A stretch of 56,500 bases of DNA, taken from contig CALXMT010000014.1 in NCBI GenBank assembly GCA_944389545.1, positions 1 to 56,500 of the forward strand. Reading direction: 5' to 3'. Position 1 is the stretch's first letter, and each line of letters opens with the position of its first letter. This document shows positions 1 through 8,516 of this stretch, one piece after another. The position numbers and the translations under genes are program-made. The notes under the pieces were generated by a model that saw only the letters and a list, made by a program, of their open reading frames with translations, had not been told where the DNA came from and ran no database searches. The DNA is from an uncultured Kiritimatiellota bacterium. Its GTDB lineage: Bacteria; Verrucomicrobiota; Kiritimatiellia; RFP12; DVOR01.

Positions 1-288
1 CGCACCCCGCAGCCTTCCAGACACACAACACGTTACGCCGCGCAATGCGCGGCTGTATTTGTCACCAAATGAGTGGGCACTTGTGTGTCTGCTGTGGAGC
101 GCGGGGCGTTCGAGGGGGCGCGCAGCCCCCTCGTGAAATCGCTTGCTAAACCCGTTACCATCCCTACACGCCATCAAAAACCTCCTTATCCACTAAAATT
201 GGAGTAGAGCCAATATTTTTATTCGCTTGCCATAGGATTCTCGAGTGTGACCTTTACTGCAAGTCCCCGTATGTGATAGCATGAACGT
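1..288. other. Intergenic, no gene seen; strong hairpin
   Basis: No convincing reading frame is visible before the RHS remnant. Positions 111-133 form a 9-bp stem with a GCGCA loop (left arm CGAGGGGGC, right arm GCCCCCTCG), and a CCGCGC/GCGCGG palindrome lies near 38-52. Neither has a T-tract. Either could be the 3' end of an element lying to the left of the window. Confidence 0.4.
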
Positions 289-1105
289 ATGGTGTTTGCG
301 GGAACAGGTGTATGGAAGTCAAAGAGAGGGATGCTCCTCCTTGGTTGGTGTTGTACTTTTATCAATGACGAGCAGTACGGCTACAACATCCGCGATGAAT
401 TAATCGCGGCAGATGAAGTTTCCTATGCCTACGACGACATCGGAAACCGCACGACCGCCGAAGGCAAGGCCTACACCGCCAACAATCTCAACCAATACAC
501 AGTCATCGACGACTTCGTGTCCCAATACGATGCGGATGGAAATCAGACCCTCATCAAGACCGAGACCGGTGTGTGGTCTGTCACCTACAATGCCGAAAAC
601 CGCCCCATCCGCTGGTAATCCGGCGACACCGTAATCACCATGGCCTTTGACCGCATGGGTCGCCGCGTCGAAATGCGCACCCAGTCTGCTGATTCCGACC
701 TTCTCCAACGCTTCGTCTACGACAACTATCTTTGCATCCTGCAACTCCGTGGCGCCGATAACGCCCTCTTCCACTCCTACGTCTGGGATCCCACCGAACC
801 CATCGTCACCCGGCCGCTGATTTTCCGCCCAGCCTCCGGTGTGCTCTCCTACTATTTCCATGACGGTAACAAAAACGTCTCCGACCTCGTGGATGCTCAC
901 GGGAGCGTTGTTCACTACGACTACACACCCTTCGGAGTCGCCATAGTCTCTACCCTTTCTGAGAGTCCAGTTGGTTTTTCATCGGAGTTTTACGACATCT
1001 CCCTTGGGCTTGTTTATTACAATTACCGTCATTACAATCCTAAAGATGGAAAGTGGAACGCACGTGATTTATTAGCAACGGATTCATTGGGTATTTCTCC
1101 CCAAT
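289..1105 (+). pseudogene. RHS-repeat protein remnant with nonsense codon
   Basis: From about 385 the frame encodes RHS/YD-repeat sequence (YAYDDIGNRT, YDADGNQT, YNAENRP), and after 640 the typical RHS core end (DYTPFGV, YNYRHYNPKDGKWNARD). The two halves are in the same frame and are separated only by a TAA at 616-618, where related proteins usually carry a glutamate (WESGD), so one G-to-T change of GAA would explain it. The left part lacks the long RHS barrel. On the right the usual NARDPI...Y ending decays and runs into interspersed repeat sequence near 1106. Intact RHS proteins are large surface or secreted toxin carriers. This copy is read as a decayed fragment, not an expressed gene. 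Confidence 0.8.
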
Positions 1106-1689
1106 CGTGTCCGGGGAAGTTTCCACGAAGACACGAAGGAACGCAAGGGCCTGGGCACTTCACCGTTCGGCGCGGTGCGCCTCACTAACGTGCCCATACC
1201 TTGCGTTTCTAGTGTTTTTCGGGAAGCATCATCCGTCGTACCAGGCACGTCGCAGACGTGCCTGCGGGTGCAGGGGTGTGGGGTGAAGTCCCTCCCCGAA
1301 AATCAAACCTCCAAACTTCCAATAACCAGCGTGCGCCAGCACGCCAAAATCTGTGACAATCTGTGTCACCGAAGGTCTTCCTAGCGAAGCGACGGAACAA
1401 TCTGCGTTTCCCAACACTGGCAGTCCTGCGTGCGGTAGCATGCCCTTAATCTGCTCAAAATCTGAAGAATCTGCGGTTTCTCTTACGGCGCTCAGTCCCC
1501 TGAGTCTCCATTTTCCCCGGACAGTATTGATTTCTCCCATAATATTCTGCCTAAATAGTCCTTTTTAGCCCGCGCGCGCCACCCCCGAGGGGCGGGATGG
1601 TCTTCTTCTCTTTCTTCATGACAGGTCCTCTTTAAAGTGCGCAAACGCATCATACACTTTCCAGACAGTATTGCCGTCCCTTTGCTTTT
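1106..1689. repeat. Interspersed repeat tract between RHS remnant and gmd
   Basis: No gene. The tract starts with a GTGTCCGGGGAAGTTTCCACG module. It continues with the TTCACCGTTCGGC module, whose hairpin GGCGC-GGT-GCGCC is at 1169-1181. A perfect 9-bp hairpin follows at 1243-1263 (AGGCACGTC-GCA-GACGTGCCT). A half copy of the AATCTGC module lies near 1326-1375, and a full copy at about 1420-1480 (arms GCGTGC/GCATGC). CCGGACAGTATTG fragments lie near 1515 and 1663. Copies of these modules recur in most other large gaps of the window. Confidence 0.75.
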
Positions 1690-1719
1690 TTGCGTGGAGG
1701 TGGGGGAATTGTGTATAAT
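1690..1719 (+). promoter_or_regulatory. Promoter of gmd operon
   Basis: TTGCGT at 1690-1695, an 18-bp spacer and a perfect TATAAT at 1714-1719. Transcription should start near 1726, leaving a 36-nt leader with a GAAAGGA ribosome site before the ATG at 1762. Confidence 0.65.
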
Positions 1720-1761
1720 AAGGGACGTATGGCTTGATTGGCTGTAATAGAAAGGATTGTC

Positions 1762-2796
1762 ATGGGCAAGGTCGCATTTATCACGGGTATCACGGGGCAG
1801 GACGGTTCGTATCTGGCCGAGTTGTTGTTGGAGAAGGGGTATGAGGTGCATGGCCTGATCCGCCGTTCTTCGAGCTTCAACACGCAACGCATTGACCATT
1901 TGTATCAAGACCCGCACACGGCGGGGGTGAAGCTTTTCCTGCACTATGGCGACGTGACGGATGGCGGCGGCTTGGCGCGCTTGATGTACGAGACGCAGCC
2001 GGACGAGGTTTATCATCTTGCGGCGCAGAGCCATGTGCGCGTCTCCTTCGACGCGCCGGATTACACGGGCGACGTGGTGGCGCTGGGGACGATGCGGATG
2101 CTGGAGGCGATCCGGCTGACGGGCCTCGGGAAGAAGACGCGTTTCTATCAGGCCTCGACCTCTGAGCTTTTCGGCAAGGTGCAGGAGGTGCCGCAGCGCG
2201 AGACGACGCCGTTCTATCCGCGCTCGCCTTATGCGGTGGCGAAGCTGTATGGCTTTTGGGCGGTGAAGAACTACCGTGAGGCCTACGATATGTTCGCCTC
2301 GAACGGTATCCTCTTCAACCACGAGAGCCCGCGGCGCGGGCCAACCTTCGTGACGCGCAAGATCACGATGGCGGCGGCGCGCATCAAGCTGGGCCTGCAG
2401 GACAAGCTTTATCTGGGCAACGTGAACGCGTTGCGCGACTGGGGCTTCGCCGGCGACTACGTTGAGGGCATGTGGCGCATTCTGCAACATGACCGCCCGG
2501 ACGACTTTGTGCTGGCGACCGGCGAGATGCACTCGGTGAAGGAGTTCTGCGAGGAAGCCTTCGGCCTCTTGGACCTCGACTGGGAAAAGTACGTGGAGCA
2601 CGACACGCGCTATGACCGTCCCTCGGAGGTGGAGCAGCTGTTGGGCGATCCGACCAAGGCGCGCGAGCAGCTGGGCTGGACGCCCAAAGTGACCTTCAAG
2701 GCCCTGGTGAAGATGATGGTCGAGGCCGATCTCGCGGTGGCGCGGCAGGACGCGGCCGCGGCGAAGGAAGGCCGCGTCATCGAACGCGCGGAGTGA
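1762..2796 (+). CDS. gmd: GDP-mannose 4,6-dehydratase
   Basis: Converts GDP-D-mannose to GDP-4-keto-6-deoxy-D-mannose, the first step of GDP-L-fucose synthesis, in the cytosol with bound NADP+. The 344-aa length is usual for the family. The N-terminal Rossmann motif GITGQDG is at residues 9-15, the catalytic set is Thr133, Glu135, Tyr157 and Lys161 (STSELFG, SPYAVAK), and the family segment NHESPRRG is present. The ATG at 1762 is chosen over an upstream in-frame TTG because it has GAAAGGA just before it and matches the family N-terminus (MGKVAFITG). The next gene, 3 nt downstream, takes the product onward. Confidence 0.96.
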   Translation: MGKVAFITGITGQDGSYLAELLLEKGYEVHGLIRRSSSFNTQRIDHLYQDPHTAGVKLFLHYGDVTDGGGLARLMYETQPDEVYHLAAQSHVRVSFDAPDYTGDVVALGTMRMLEAIRLTGLGKKTRFYQASTSELFGKVQEVPQRETTPFYPRSPYAVAKLYGFWAVKNYREAYDMFASNGILFNHESPRRGPTFVTRKITMAAARIKLGLQDKLYLGNVNALRDWGFAGDYVEGMWRILQHDRPDDFVLATGEMHSVKEFCEEAFGLLDLDWEKYVEHDTRYDRPSEVEQLLGDPTKAREQLGWTPKVTFKALVKMMVEADLAVARQDAAAAKEGRVIERAE

Positions 2797-2799
2797 GCC

Positions 2800-3753
2800 A
2801 TGGACACGGCGAAGACCTATTATGTGGCCGGGCACCGCGGGATGGTGGGCTCGGCCGTGGTGCGGGCCCTGCAACGGCGCGGTTGCGACAAGATTCTGAC
2901 GGCCACGCACCGTGAGCTGGACCTGACCGACCAGGCGGCGACGCGGGCGTGGTTCCAGGCGAACCGTCCCGATGTGGCGGTGATTGCGGCGGCCCACGTG
3001 GGCGGCATCGGCGCGAACAGCGCCGCGAACGCGACCTTCCTCTATGAGAACATCATGATTGCGGCGAACACGGTGGAGGCGGCTTATCGCGCGGGCGTGA
3101 AGCGTTTCCTCTTCCTGGGGTCGTCGTGCATCTATCCGCGGATGGCGCCGCAGCCGATTTCGGAGGACGCGTTGTTGACGGGGCCGCTGGAGAAGACGAA
3201 CGAGGGTTATGCCCTGGCGAAGATTTCCGGCCTCAAGCTGTGCGAATTCTATCGGCGGCAGTTCGGTGTGTGCTACCATGCGCTGATGCCCACGAACCTT
3301 TACGGTACGGGCGACAACTATGACGTGGTGGGCGGACACGTGCTGCCCACGATGATCCGGAAGTTCGAGCTGGCCCGCACCACGGGCGCGCCTTACGTGG
3401 ACCTCTGGGGCACGGGGACGCCGCTGCGGGAGTTCCTGCACGTGGACGACTTGGCGGAGGCCTGCCTCTACGCGTTGGAGCTGGAGAACCCGCCGGACCT
3501 GATGAACGTGGGCTCCGGCCGCGAGGTGACCATCCGCGAGCTGGCGGAGATGATCCGCGCGGCCACGGGGTGCGAGGCGGAAATTCGCTGGGATGCCTCG
3601 AAACCCGATGGGACGCCGCGCAAGCTGTGCGATTCCTCGCTCCTGCGGTCGTTCGGCTGGGCGCCGAAGATCGACCTGGAAGAAGGCATCTCGCGGACGG
3701 TGGCGGAATATCGCGCGGCTTTGGCGTCGGGCGACATCCGTCTGGGACACTGA
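2800..3753 (+). CDS. fcl: GDP-L-fucose synthase
   Basis: NADPH-dependent epimerase/reductase that turns the Gmd product into GDP-L-fucose, a donor for fucosylated surface glycans. It has 317 aa. Visible are the Rossmann motif GHRGMVG (residues 11-17), the SSCIYP segment with Ser108 and Cys110, the YALAK motif (Tyr137, Lys141) and a histidine at 180, equivalent to the acid/base Cys and His of the E. coli enzyme. It starts 3 nt after gmd, so the pair is a tight operon. No fucosyltransferase is seen in the window. Confidence 0.95.
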   Translation: MDTAKTYYVAGHRGMVGSAVVRALQRRGCDKILTATHRELDLTDQAATRAWFQANRPDVAVIAAAHVGGIGANSAANATFLYENIMIAANTVEAAYRAGVKRFLFLGSSCIYPRMAPQPISEDALLTGPLEKTNEGYALAKISGLKLCEFYRRQFGVCYHALMPTNLYGTGDNYDVVGGHVLPTMIRKFELARTTGAPYVDLWGTGTPLREFLHVDDLAEACLYALELENPPDLMNVGSGREVTIRELAEMIRAATGCEAEIRWDASKPDGTPRKLCDSSLLRSFGWAPKIDLEEGISRTVAEYRAALASGDIRLGH

Positions 3754-3763
3754 GGGCGGCGCG

Positions 3764-4198
3764 ATGGAACTGATGCTGACCTGGGTGATTGTGGGGGTGC
3801 TGCTGATGGTGGCGGAGATCTTCACCGCGGGCTTCGTGGTGATCTTCTTCGGCATCGGCGCGGTGCTCACGGGGGCGCTGATTTGGGCCTTCCCTGGGCT
3901 GGGTGAGACCTTCCTGTCGCAATCGGTCGTCTTTCTGACGCTCTCGGTGGCCTCGCTGGTGGTGGGGCGCGGTTTCTTCTGCGCGTTGCGGGGGAAGTCG
4001 GAGCGCGCCACGCAGGATGCGGACGACGATGGGATCGTCGGCGCGCAGGTCAAGGTGGTGGCCGCCATCAAGCCGCCGTTGTCCGGGAAAATTGTGCTGA
4101 ACGGGGTGGAGTGGGAGGCCGTGGCCGAACGCCCGGTGGAGCAGGGCGAGACGGTGACCGTCGTCGCCTGCAAGGGAATCGTGCTTGTCGTTCGTTAA
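3764..4198 (+). CDS. NfeD-family membrane protein
   Basis: A 144-aa protein: two to three membrane segments fill residues 4-75, and a C-terminal OB-fold-like NfeD domain follows (about 85-144, with IVGAQVKV and WEAVAE). Family members partner SPFH/stomatin proteins, and here the next gene (30 nt away) is such a protein. The frame is open further upstream inside fcl, but the ATG at 3764 comes just after the fcl stop with a GAGGGCGG-type ribosome site. The role is probably membrane-microdomain or quality control, as inferred from family and context. Confidence 0.85.
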   Translation: MELMLTWVIVGVLLMVAEIFTAGFVVIFFGIGAVLTGALIWAFPGLGETFLSQSVVFLTLSVASLVVGRGFFCALRGKSERATQDADDDGIVGAQVKVVAAIKPPLSGKIVLNGVEWEAVAERPVEQGETVTVVACKGIVLVVR

Positions 4199-4227
4199 CT
4201 GTTGTTCACTGAAAGAGAGGAGTCGTT

Positions 4228-5142
4228 ATGTTGCCGTTGATTCTTGCCTTGATTCTGATTCTGTTGGTGGTCGTTGTCCTGTTCAAGACGGCCATCGTGG
4301 TGCCGCAGCGCTCGGCCTACGTGGTGGAGCGTCTGGGGAAATACCACTCCACGCTGGATGCGGGGTTGCACTTCCTCTTCCCCTTCATCGATGCCGTGGC
4401 CTATAAGCACACGTTGAAGGAAATCCCGCTGGACGTTGAGCCGCAGCAGTGCATCACCCGGGACAACATCACCGTGGAGGTGGACGGCGTGCTCTACCTG
4501 AAGGTGATGGACCCCGTGAAGGCCTCCTACGGCATTGACCACTACCGCTTCGCCTCCACCCAGCTGGCGCAGACCACCATGCGCTCGGAAATCGGCAAGC
4601 TGGACCTCGATGAGATCTTCAACGTGCGCGAGACCATCAATGCCGCCATCTGCGATGCCCTCGACAAGGCCGCGAACCCCTGGGGCATCAAGATCATGCG
4701 CTATGAGATCAAGTCCATCACGCCCCCGCAGTCCATCCGCGACGCCATGGAGAAGCAGATGCGCGCCGAGCGCGAGAAGCGCGCCATGATCGCGGAGTCC
4801 GAGGGTGAGCGCCAGTCGAAGATCAACCGCGCCGAGGGTGACAAGCAGGAGGCCATCGCCCGTTCCGAGGGCGAGATGCAGCGCCGCATCAACGAGGCCC
4901 AGGGCCGCGCGGAGGAAATCCGCTTGGTCGCCCAAGCCACCGCCGCCGGCCTCACCGAAATCGCCCAGTCCATCAGCGCCAACGCGGGCGGCGCCGATGC
5001 CGTGAACCTCCGTCTGGCCGAGCAGTATCTCACCGAGTTCGGCAAGCTCGCCAAGGAGGGCACCACCATGATCCTGCCCTCCAACCTCGCGGACATCGCG
5101 TCCGTCCTCAAGGTGGCGACCTCCGTGGTGAAGAAGGACTGA
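4228..5142 (+). CDS. qmcA: SPFH/Band 7 (stomatin-like, QmcA family) protein
   Basis: The 304-aa protein has one N-terminal membrane anchor (about residues 3-21), a Band 7/SPFH domain (about 22-180, including VPQRSAYVVERLGKY and ITRDNITVEVDG) and a charged coiled coil (about 185-240, with repeated EGE/EAI segments). Such proteins oligomerise on membranes and often scaffold proteases. AGAGGAGT lies 7-8 nt before the ATG. Pairing with the preceding nfeD gene is the common NfeD-stomatin arrangement. The symbol follows E. coli QmcA similarity. Confidence 0.9.
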   Translation: MLPLILALILILLVVVVLFKTAIVVPQRSAYVVERLGKYHSTLDAGLHFLFPFIDAVAYKHTLKEIPLDVEPQQCITRDNITVEVDGVLYLKVMDPVKASYGIDHYRFASTQLAQTTMRSEIGKLDLDEIFNVRETINAAICDALDKAANPWGIKIMRYEIKSITPPQSIRDAMEKQMRAEREKRAMIAESEGERQSKINRAEGDKQEAIARSEGEMQRRINEAQGRAEEIRLVAQATAAGLTEIAQSISANAGGADAVNLRLAEQYLTEFGKLAKEGTTMILPSNLADIASVLKVATSVVKKD

Positions 5143-5149
5143 CGCCGCC

Positions 5150-5848
5150 GTGCCTTCGGAGACGCCGCCCTACACCTTCCGCGACCCCGCGCTGTTGCGC
5201 CTGGCACTCACCGTGCCGGCGGCAATGCGCCAAGAGCCCGACAACCAGCGCCTGGAATTTCTGGGCGACTCCGTGCTCGGGCTCTTGGTCGCGGAGCGCC
5301 TCTATCGTGCGCACCCCGAGTTGGACGAAGGCGGGCTCTCCATCTGGCGCGACGCGTTGGTCTCCACGCGGGGGCTTGCGGCGCGGCTCTCCCGTTTGGG
5401 GGCCTGGTTTGTGCAGGGCCTCGACTGGGGGCAGACCGTTTACAATCGCCCGGAAAAGGCCAAGGTCGATGCCTGCGAGGCCTTGATTGGTGCGGCTTGG
5501 CTCGATGGGGGTCGCAATGCGGTCGAGGCGATCCTCTCGCGCCTCTACGCCAAGAGCGACTTCACCACGCCCCCGTCCGGCCTTCAAGCCGGGCAGAAGA
5601 TTCGCCACTCCATTGACGAGAATCCCAAAGGCCGGCTCGTCCAATATGCCCAGCTCAATCACGTGGATCCGCCGCTCTATACGCGTCTGGGCGTGACCGG
5701 CCCTAGCCATGCGCCGACCTTTACCGTCGCGGTGCGGCTGGATGGGCAAGAGGCCCGTGGCGAAGGGGCCTCCCTCAAGAAGGCCGAAAGCGCCGCGGCC
5801 GCCGCCTGGCTGGCGCAACACGAACCCAAGAAAGCAACACACGCATGA
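5150..5848 (+). CDS. rnc: Ribonuclease III
   Basis: Endoribonuclease for double-stranded RNA (rRNA and mRNA processing). The 232-aa protein has the RNase III signature [12 protein letters not shown] (32-43) and the second acidic pair [15 protein letters not shown] (Asp107, Glu110), followed by a double-stranded RNA-binding domain (about 160-228, ending ESAAAAAWL). The usual NERLEFLGD Glu, equivalent to E. coli Glu38, is Gln33 here, while the core metal ligands Glu36, Asp40, Asp107 and Glu110 are kept. It starts with GTG 7 nt after the SPFH gene, and its stop overlaps the next start (ATGA). Confidence 0.9.
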   Translation: MPSETPPYTFRDPALLRLALTVPAAMRQEPDNQRLEFLGDSVLGLLVAERLYRAHPELDEGGLSIWRDALVSTRGLAARLSRLGAWFVQGLDWGQTVYNRPEKAKVDACEALIGAAWLDGGRNAVEAILSRLYAKSDFTTPPSGLQAGQKIRHSIDENPKGRLVQYAQLNHVDPPLYTRLGVTGPSHAPTFTVAVRLDGQEARGEGASLKKAESAAAAAWLAQHEPKKATHA

Positions 5849-6678
5849 ACGGTTACGAACTTCTGGACAGCGGCAACGGCGCGAAACTGGAACGCTTTGG
5901 CGAGGTCGTCCTGGCTCGTCCCTGCGCCCAGGCCGTCTGGCAGCCCCAGCGCCCCGCGCGCTGGAAGTCCGCCGATGCCACCTTCGACCGCGAGGACGGC
6001 AACCGTTGGCATGGCCGCAACCGTCTGCCGCAGGAGTGGGTCATCGACGTGGACGGCACGCGTTTCCGCCTCTCCGGCACCGACTTCGGCCACCTGGGCA
6101 TCTTCCCCGAGCAGCGCGCCCAATGGACCTGGATCCGCGAGACCGTCGCCGCCGCCGGGCGCCCCGTGCGCATGCTCAATCTCTTCGCCTATTCCGGCGG
6201 CTCCACCCTCGCGGCCGCCCGCGGCGGCGCCGAAGTCTGCCACCTCGACGCCTCCAAGGGCATGGTCCAATGGGCCCGCGCCAACGCCGCCCTCAACGGT
6301 CTCGAGAGCCACCCCATCCGTTGGATCGTGGACGACGCGCACAAGTTCTTGAACCGCGAGATTCGTCGTGGCCGCCGCTACGACGGCATCATCCTCGACC
6401 CGCCAACCTATGGTCGTGGCGGCAACGGCGAGACCTACAAGATTGAGCGCGACCTCACCGAGACTCTCCGCCTCTGCCGCGCCCTCCTCTCCGATTCTCC
6501 CCTCTTCCTCCTCCTCTCCGCCCACACCCCGGGCCACACCCCCATCGTCCTTGGCAACGTCCTCACCCAAGCCCTCCGCGGCCTGGGCGGTGCCGTCACC
6601 TCCGGCGAGATGGTCCTCGCCGGCGCCCCGGACGTCTTCCCCCTCCCCTCCGGCGCCTACGCCCGCTGGCAGGCCTAG
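5845..6678 (+). CDS. Class I SAM methyltransferase, RlmI-like
   Basis: A 277-aa SAM-dependent methyltransferase. Motif [15 protein letters not shown] is at 112-125, the acidic end of the second strand is HLDAS, and DPPTYGRG (185-192) is the catalytic motif IV. The N-terminal third resembles the extended region of the RlmI/RlmK-type 23S rRNA methyltransferases, but the PUA domain of RlmI is absent, so the rRNA target is inferred only. It overlaps rnc by 4 nt (ATGA) and closes the operon. A repeat hairpin begins at the base after the stop codon. Confidence 0.8.
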   Translation: MNGYELLDSGNGAKLERFGEVVLARPCAQAVWQPQRPARWKSADATFDREDGNRWHGRNRLPQEWVIDVDGTRFRLSGTDFGHLGIFPEQRAQWTWIRETVAAAGRPVRMLNLFAYSGGSTLAAARGGAEVCHLDASKGMVQWARANAALNGLESHPIRWIVDDAHKFLNREIRRGRRYDGIILDPPTYGRGGNGETYKIERDLTETLRLCRALLSDSPLFLLLSAHTPGHTPIVLGNVLTQALRGLGGAVTSGEMVLAGAPDVFPLPSGAYARWQA

Positions 6679-7339
6679 GGGGCGGCTCGCGCCGCCCCGG
6701 AGAACGGAGGGGGCGACTTGCGCCGCCCCGGAGAACGGAGAACAGAAAACAGAACGCGCGGCAAGCGCGCGACGAGTGACGCCGTTTCCAAACTTCCAAG
6801 CCTCCAAACTTCTTCAACTTCGGCACTTCATCGTTCGGCGCGTTGCGCCTCACTAACGTGTCCATCCCTTGCGTTTCTAGCGTTTTAGACGACGCGGTAG
6901 GACATATAGGACGTATAGGACATATAGGACGGCGGCTGACGCCGGTGGACTCCCAACAACCAAAGCGTGGCGTGCGAAGCCCGCCATGCCCCTACAGGCC
7001 CTTCGGGCCGGACGTGCGCCTTGCGCGCACGCACGGCCCGCCCCTGCGTCGTGCTCTTAGCCGTGGAAGGTTTGGCGCTTCGCGCCTGCACGGTGTCCTT
7101 TGTGGTTCTTCGTGGCCTTTGTGATAGCCGCGCAGCGTGAGGCCTGTCCAAACTTCCAAGCCTCCAAACTTCTAAACTTCCATTGCGCGTCCTGCGTGCG
7201 GTAGCATGCCCTTAATCTGCTCAAAATCTGCGAAATCTGCGGTTCCCTTTGCGGCGTGTGGGGTGGGGGTGCCTTTTCTTGGATTTTGCTTAGGGCGGGG
7301 TGGTTGCGCTTGCGTGGGTTGTGCTATACTAATAATGAG
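6679..7339. repeat. Interspersed repeat tract
   Basis: No gene. Hairpin GGGGCGGC/GCCGCCCC at 6679-6698 abuts the stop codon. It is followed by GGAGAACGG and a second, imperfect copy at 6709-6728. Then come a GCGCGGCAAGCGCGC element (about 6754-6772), CCAAACTTCCAAGCCTCC, the TTCACCGTTCGGC-type module (hairpin 6837-6849), a TATAGGACG/ACATATAGGAC tandem (about 6900-6935), an inverted copy of the CCTTCCACGG module (about 7055-7100), a second CCAAACTTCC copy and an AATCTGC module (about 7187-7252). Confidence 0.75.
7325..7330 (+). promoter_or_regulatory. -10 box of probable leaderless cyclase gene
   Basis: TATACT ends 9 nt before the ATG at 7340. Transcription would start about 2-3 nt before the start codon, and no ribosome site is present. 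A TTGCGC lies at 7304-7309, but the spacer is short (15 bp). Confidence 0.45.
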
Positions 7340-8503
7340 ATGAGAGTGATTGAACAACGGTTTTCCGTTTCGTATGCGTATCCGGTTGTCTTTTGCCGCG
7401 GGCTGTTTGGCTCGGGGGATGAGACGATTGCGGAGTTGTTGGCGCGGGATGAGACGTCGCCTTTGCCGCACCGGGTGTTGGTGGCGATGGATCAAGGCGT
7501 GCGCGACGCGCACCCGGATTTGCCGATGCGGTTGACGACGTGGTTGACGGCGCATCAGGGGACCATCGAGCTGGCCGCGCCCATCGAGTATTTGCCCGGT
7601 AATGAGTTTGCGAAGCGCCATGACGGCTTGGTGGCGAAGTTGGTGAAGTTGGCCTATCAGACCCATTTCGGACGGAAGGACACCTTCATCGCCATTGGCG
7701 GCGGCGCGGTGCAGGACGTGGTGGGCTATGCCGCCGGCATCATCCATCGCGGGTGCCGCATCATCCGCGTGAACACCACGACGCTCTCGCAGGCGGACGC
7801 CGGGGTGGGGGTGAAGAACGGGGTCGACTTTGGCTCGTGCAAGAACTTCCTGGGGACCTTCGCGCCGCCCTTCGCGGTGGTGAACGACGCGAACTTCCTG
7901 CCCACGCTCTCGGACAAGGATTGGCGCAACGGCATCGCCGAGGCGGTGAAGGTGGCGACCATCAAGGACGAGGCCTTCCTGAATTGGCTCTGGGGACGCG
8001 CCGATGCTTTGCGGATGCGCGACCTGGACGCGATGGCCGAGATGGTGGAGCGGACGGCGGCGTTGCACCTGGCGCACATCGCCAACGCGGGGGACCCCTT
8101 CGAGCAGGGGTCGGCGCGGCCGTTGGATTTCGGCCACTGGAGCGCGCACCGTCTGGAGGCGATGACGTGCTATCAGCTGTCGCACGGCGAGGCGGTGGCC
8201 ATCGGCATCGCGCTGGACATGGTCTATGCCTCGCTCATGGATTTGGTGACGCCTTCGGAGTGCGCGCGGGTGGTGGCGCTGTTGCGCGACTGCGGCCTGC
8301 GCGTGTGGTGCGACGAGCTGGCGTTGCGCGGGACGGACGGCAAGCTGGCGGTGCTGGAGGGCCTGCGGCAGTTCCGCGAACATTTGGGCGGGGCGCTTTG
8401 CGTGACCCTGCCGCAGGGACTCGGGGCAAAGACCGAGGTGCATGAGATGGATGAGGCGCGCATCGAGCGCGCGGTCGCGCTCTTGCGCGAGCGTTACGCA
8501 TAA
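7340..8503 (+). CDS. Sugar-phosphate cyclase (3-dehydroquinate synthase superfamily, EboD-like)
   Basis: A 387-aa NAD- and metal-dependent cyclase of the dehydroquinate synthase fold. The glycine-rich nucleotide motif IGGGAVQDVVGYAA, the segment TTTLSQADAGVGVKNG and the metal-site region GIAEAVKVATIKD plus LSHGEAVAIG are all visible. The KNFLGTFAPPFAVVND stretch resembles cyclases of ebo-type clusters more than housekeeping AroB, so the product is probably not dehydroquinate, but the substrate cannot be read from sequence. The ATG at 7340 fits the family start and sits 9 nt after a -10 box. The kinase gene follows 13 nt downstream. No other ebo genes are present. Confidence 0.8.
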   Translation: MRVIEQRFSVSYAYPVVFCRGLFGSGDETIAELLARDETSPLPHRVLVAMDQGVRDAHPDLPMRLTTWLTAHQGTIELAAPIEYLPGNEFAKRHDGLVAKLVKLAYQTHFGRKDTFIAIGGGAVQDVVGYAAGIIHRGCRIIRVNTTTLSQADAGVGVKNGVDFGSCKNFLGTFAPPFAVVNDANFLPTLSDKDWRNGIAEAVKVATIKDEAFLNWLWGRADALRMRDLDAMAEMVERTAALHLAHIANAGDPFEQGSARPLDFGHWSAHRLEAMTCYQLSHGEAVAIGIALDMVYASLMDLVTPSECARVVALLRDCGLRVWCDELALRGTDGKLAVLEGLRQFREHLGGALCVTLPQGLGAKTEVHEMDEARIERAVALLRERYA

Positions 8504-8516
8504 GGAGTGAGTCGTC

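Noticed and set aside
1492-4173. Long open frame (893 codons) on the minus strand
   Set aside because: It lies antisense to gmd-fcl-nfeD, has an Arg/His-rich low-complexity translation and matches no family. It is a by-product of high third-position G+C.
6679-6728. Classical rho-independent terminator after the RlmI-like gene
   Set aside because: The hairpins are strong, but no T-tract follows any copy, so they are listed as repeat modules instead.
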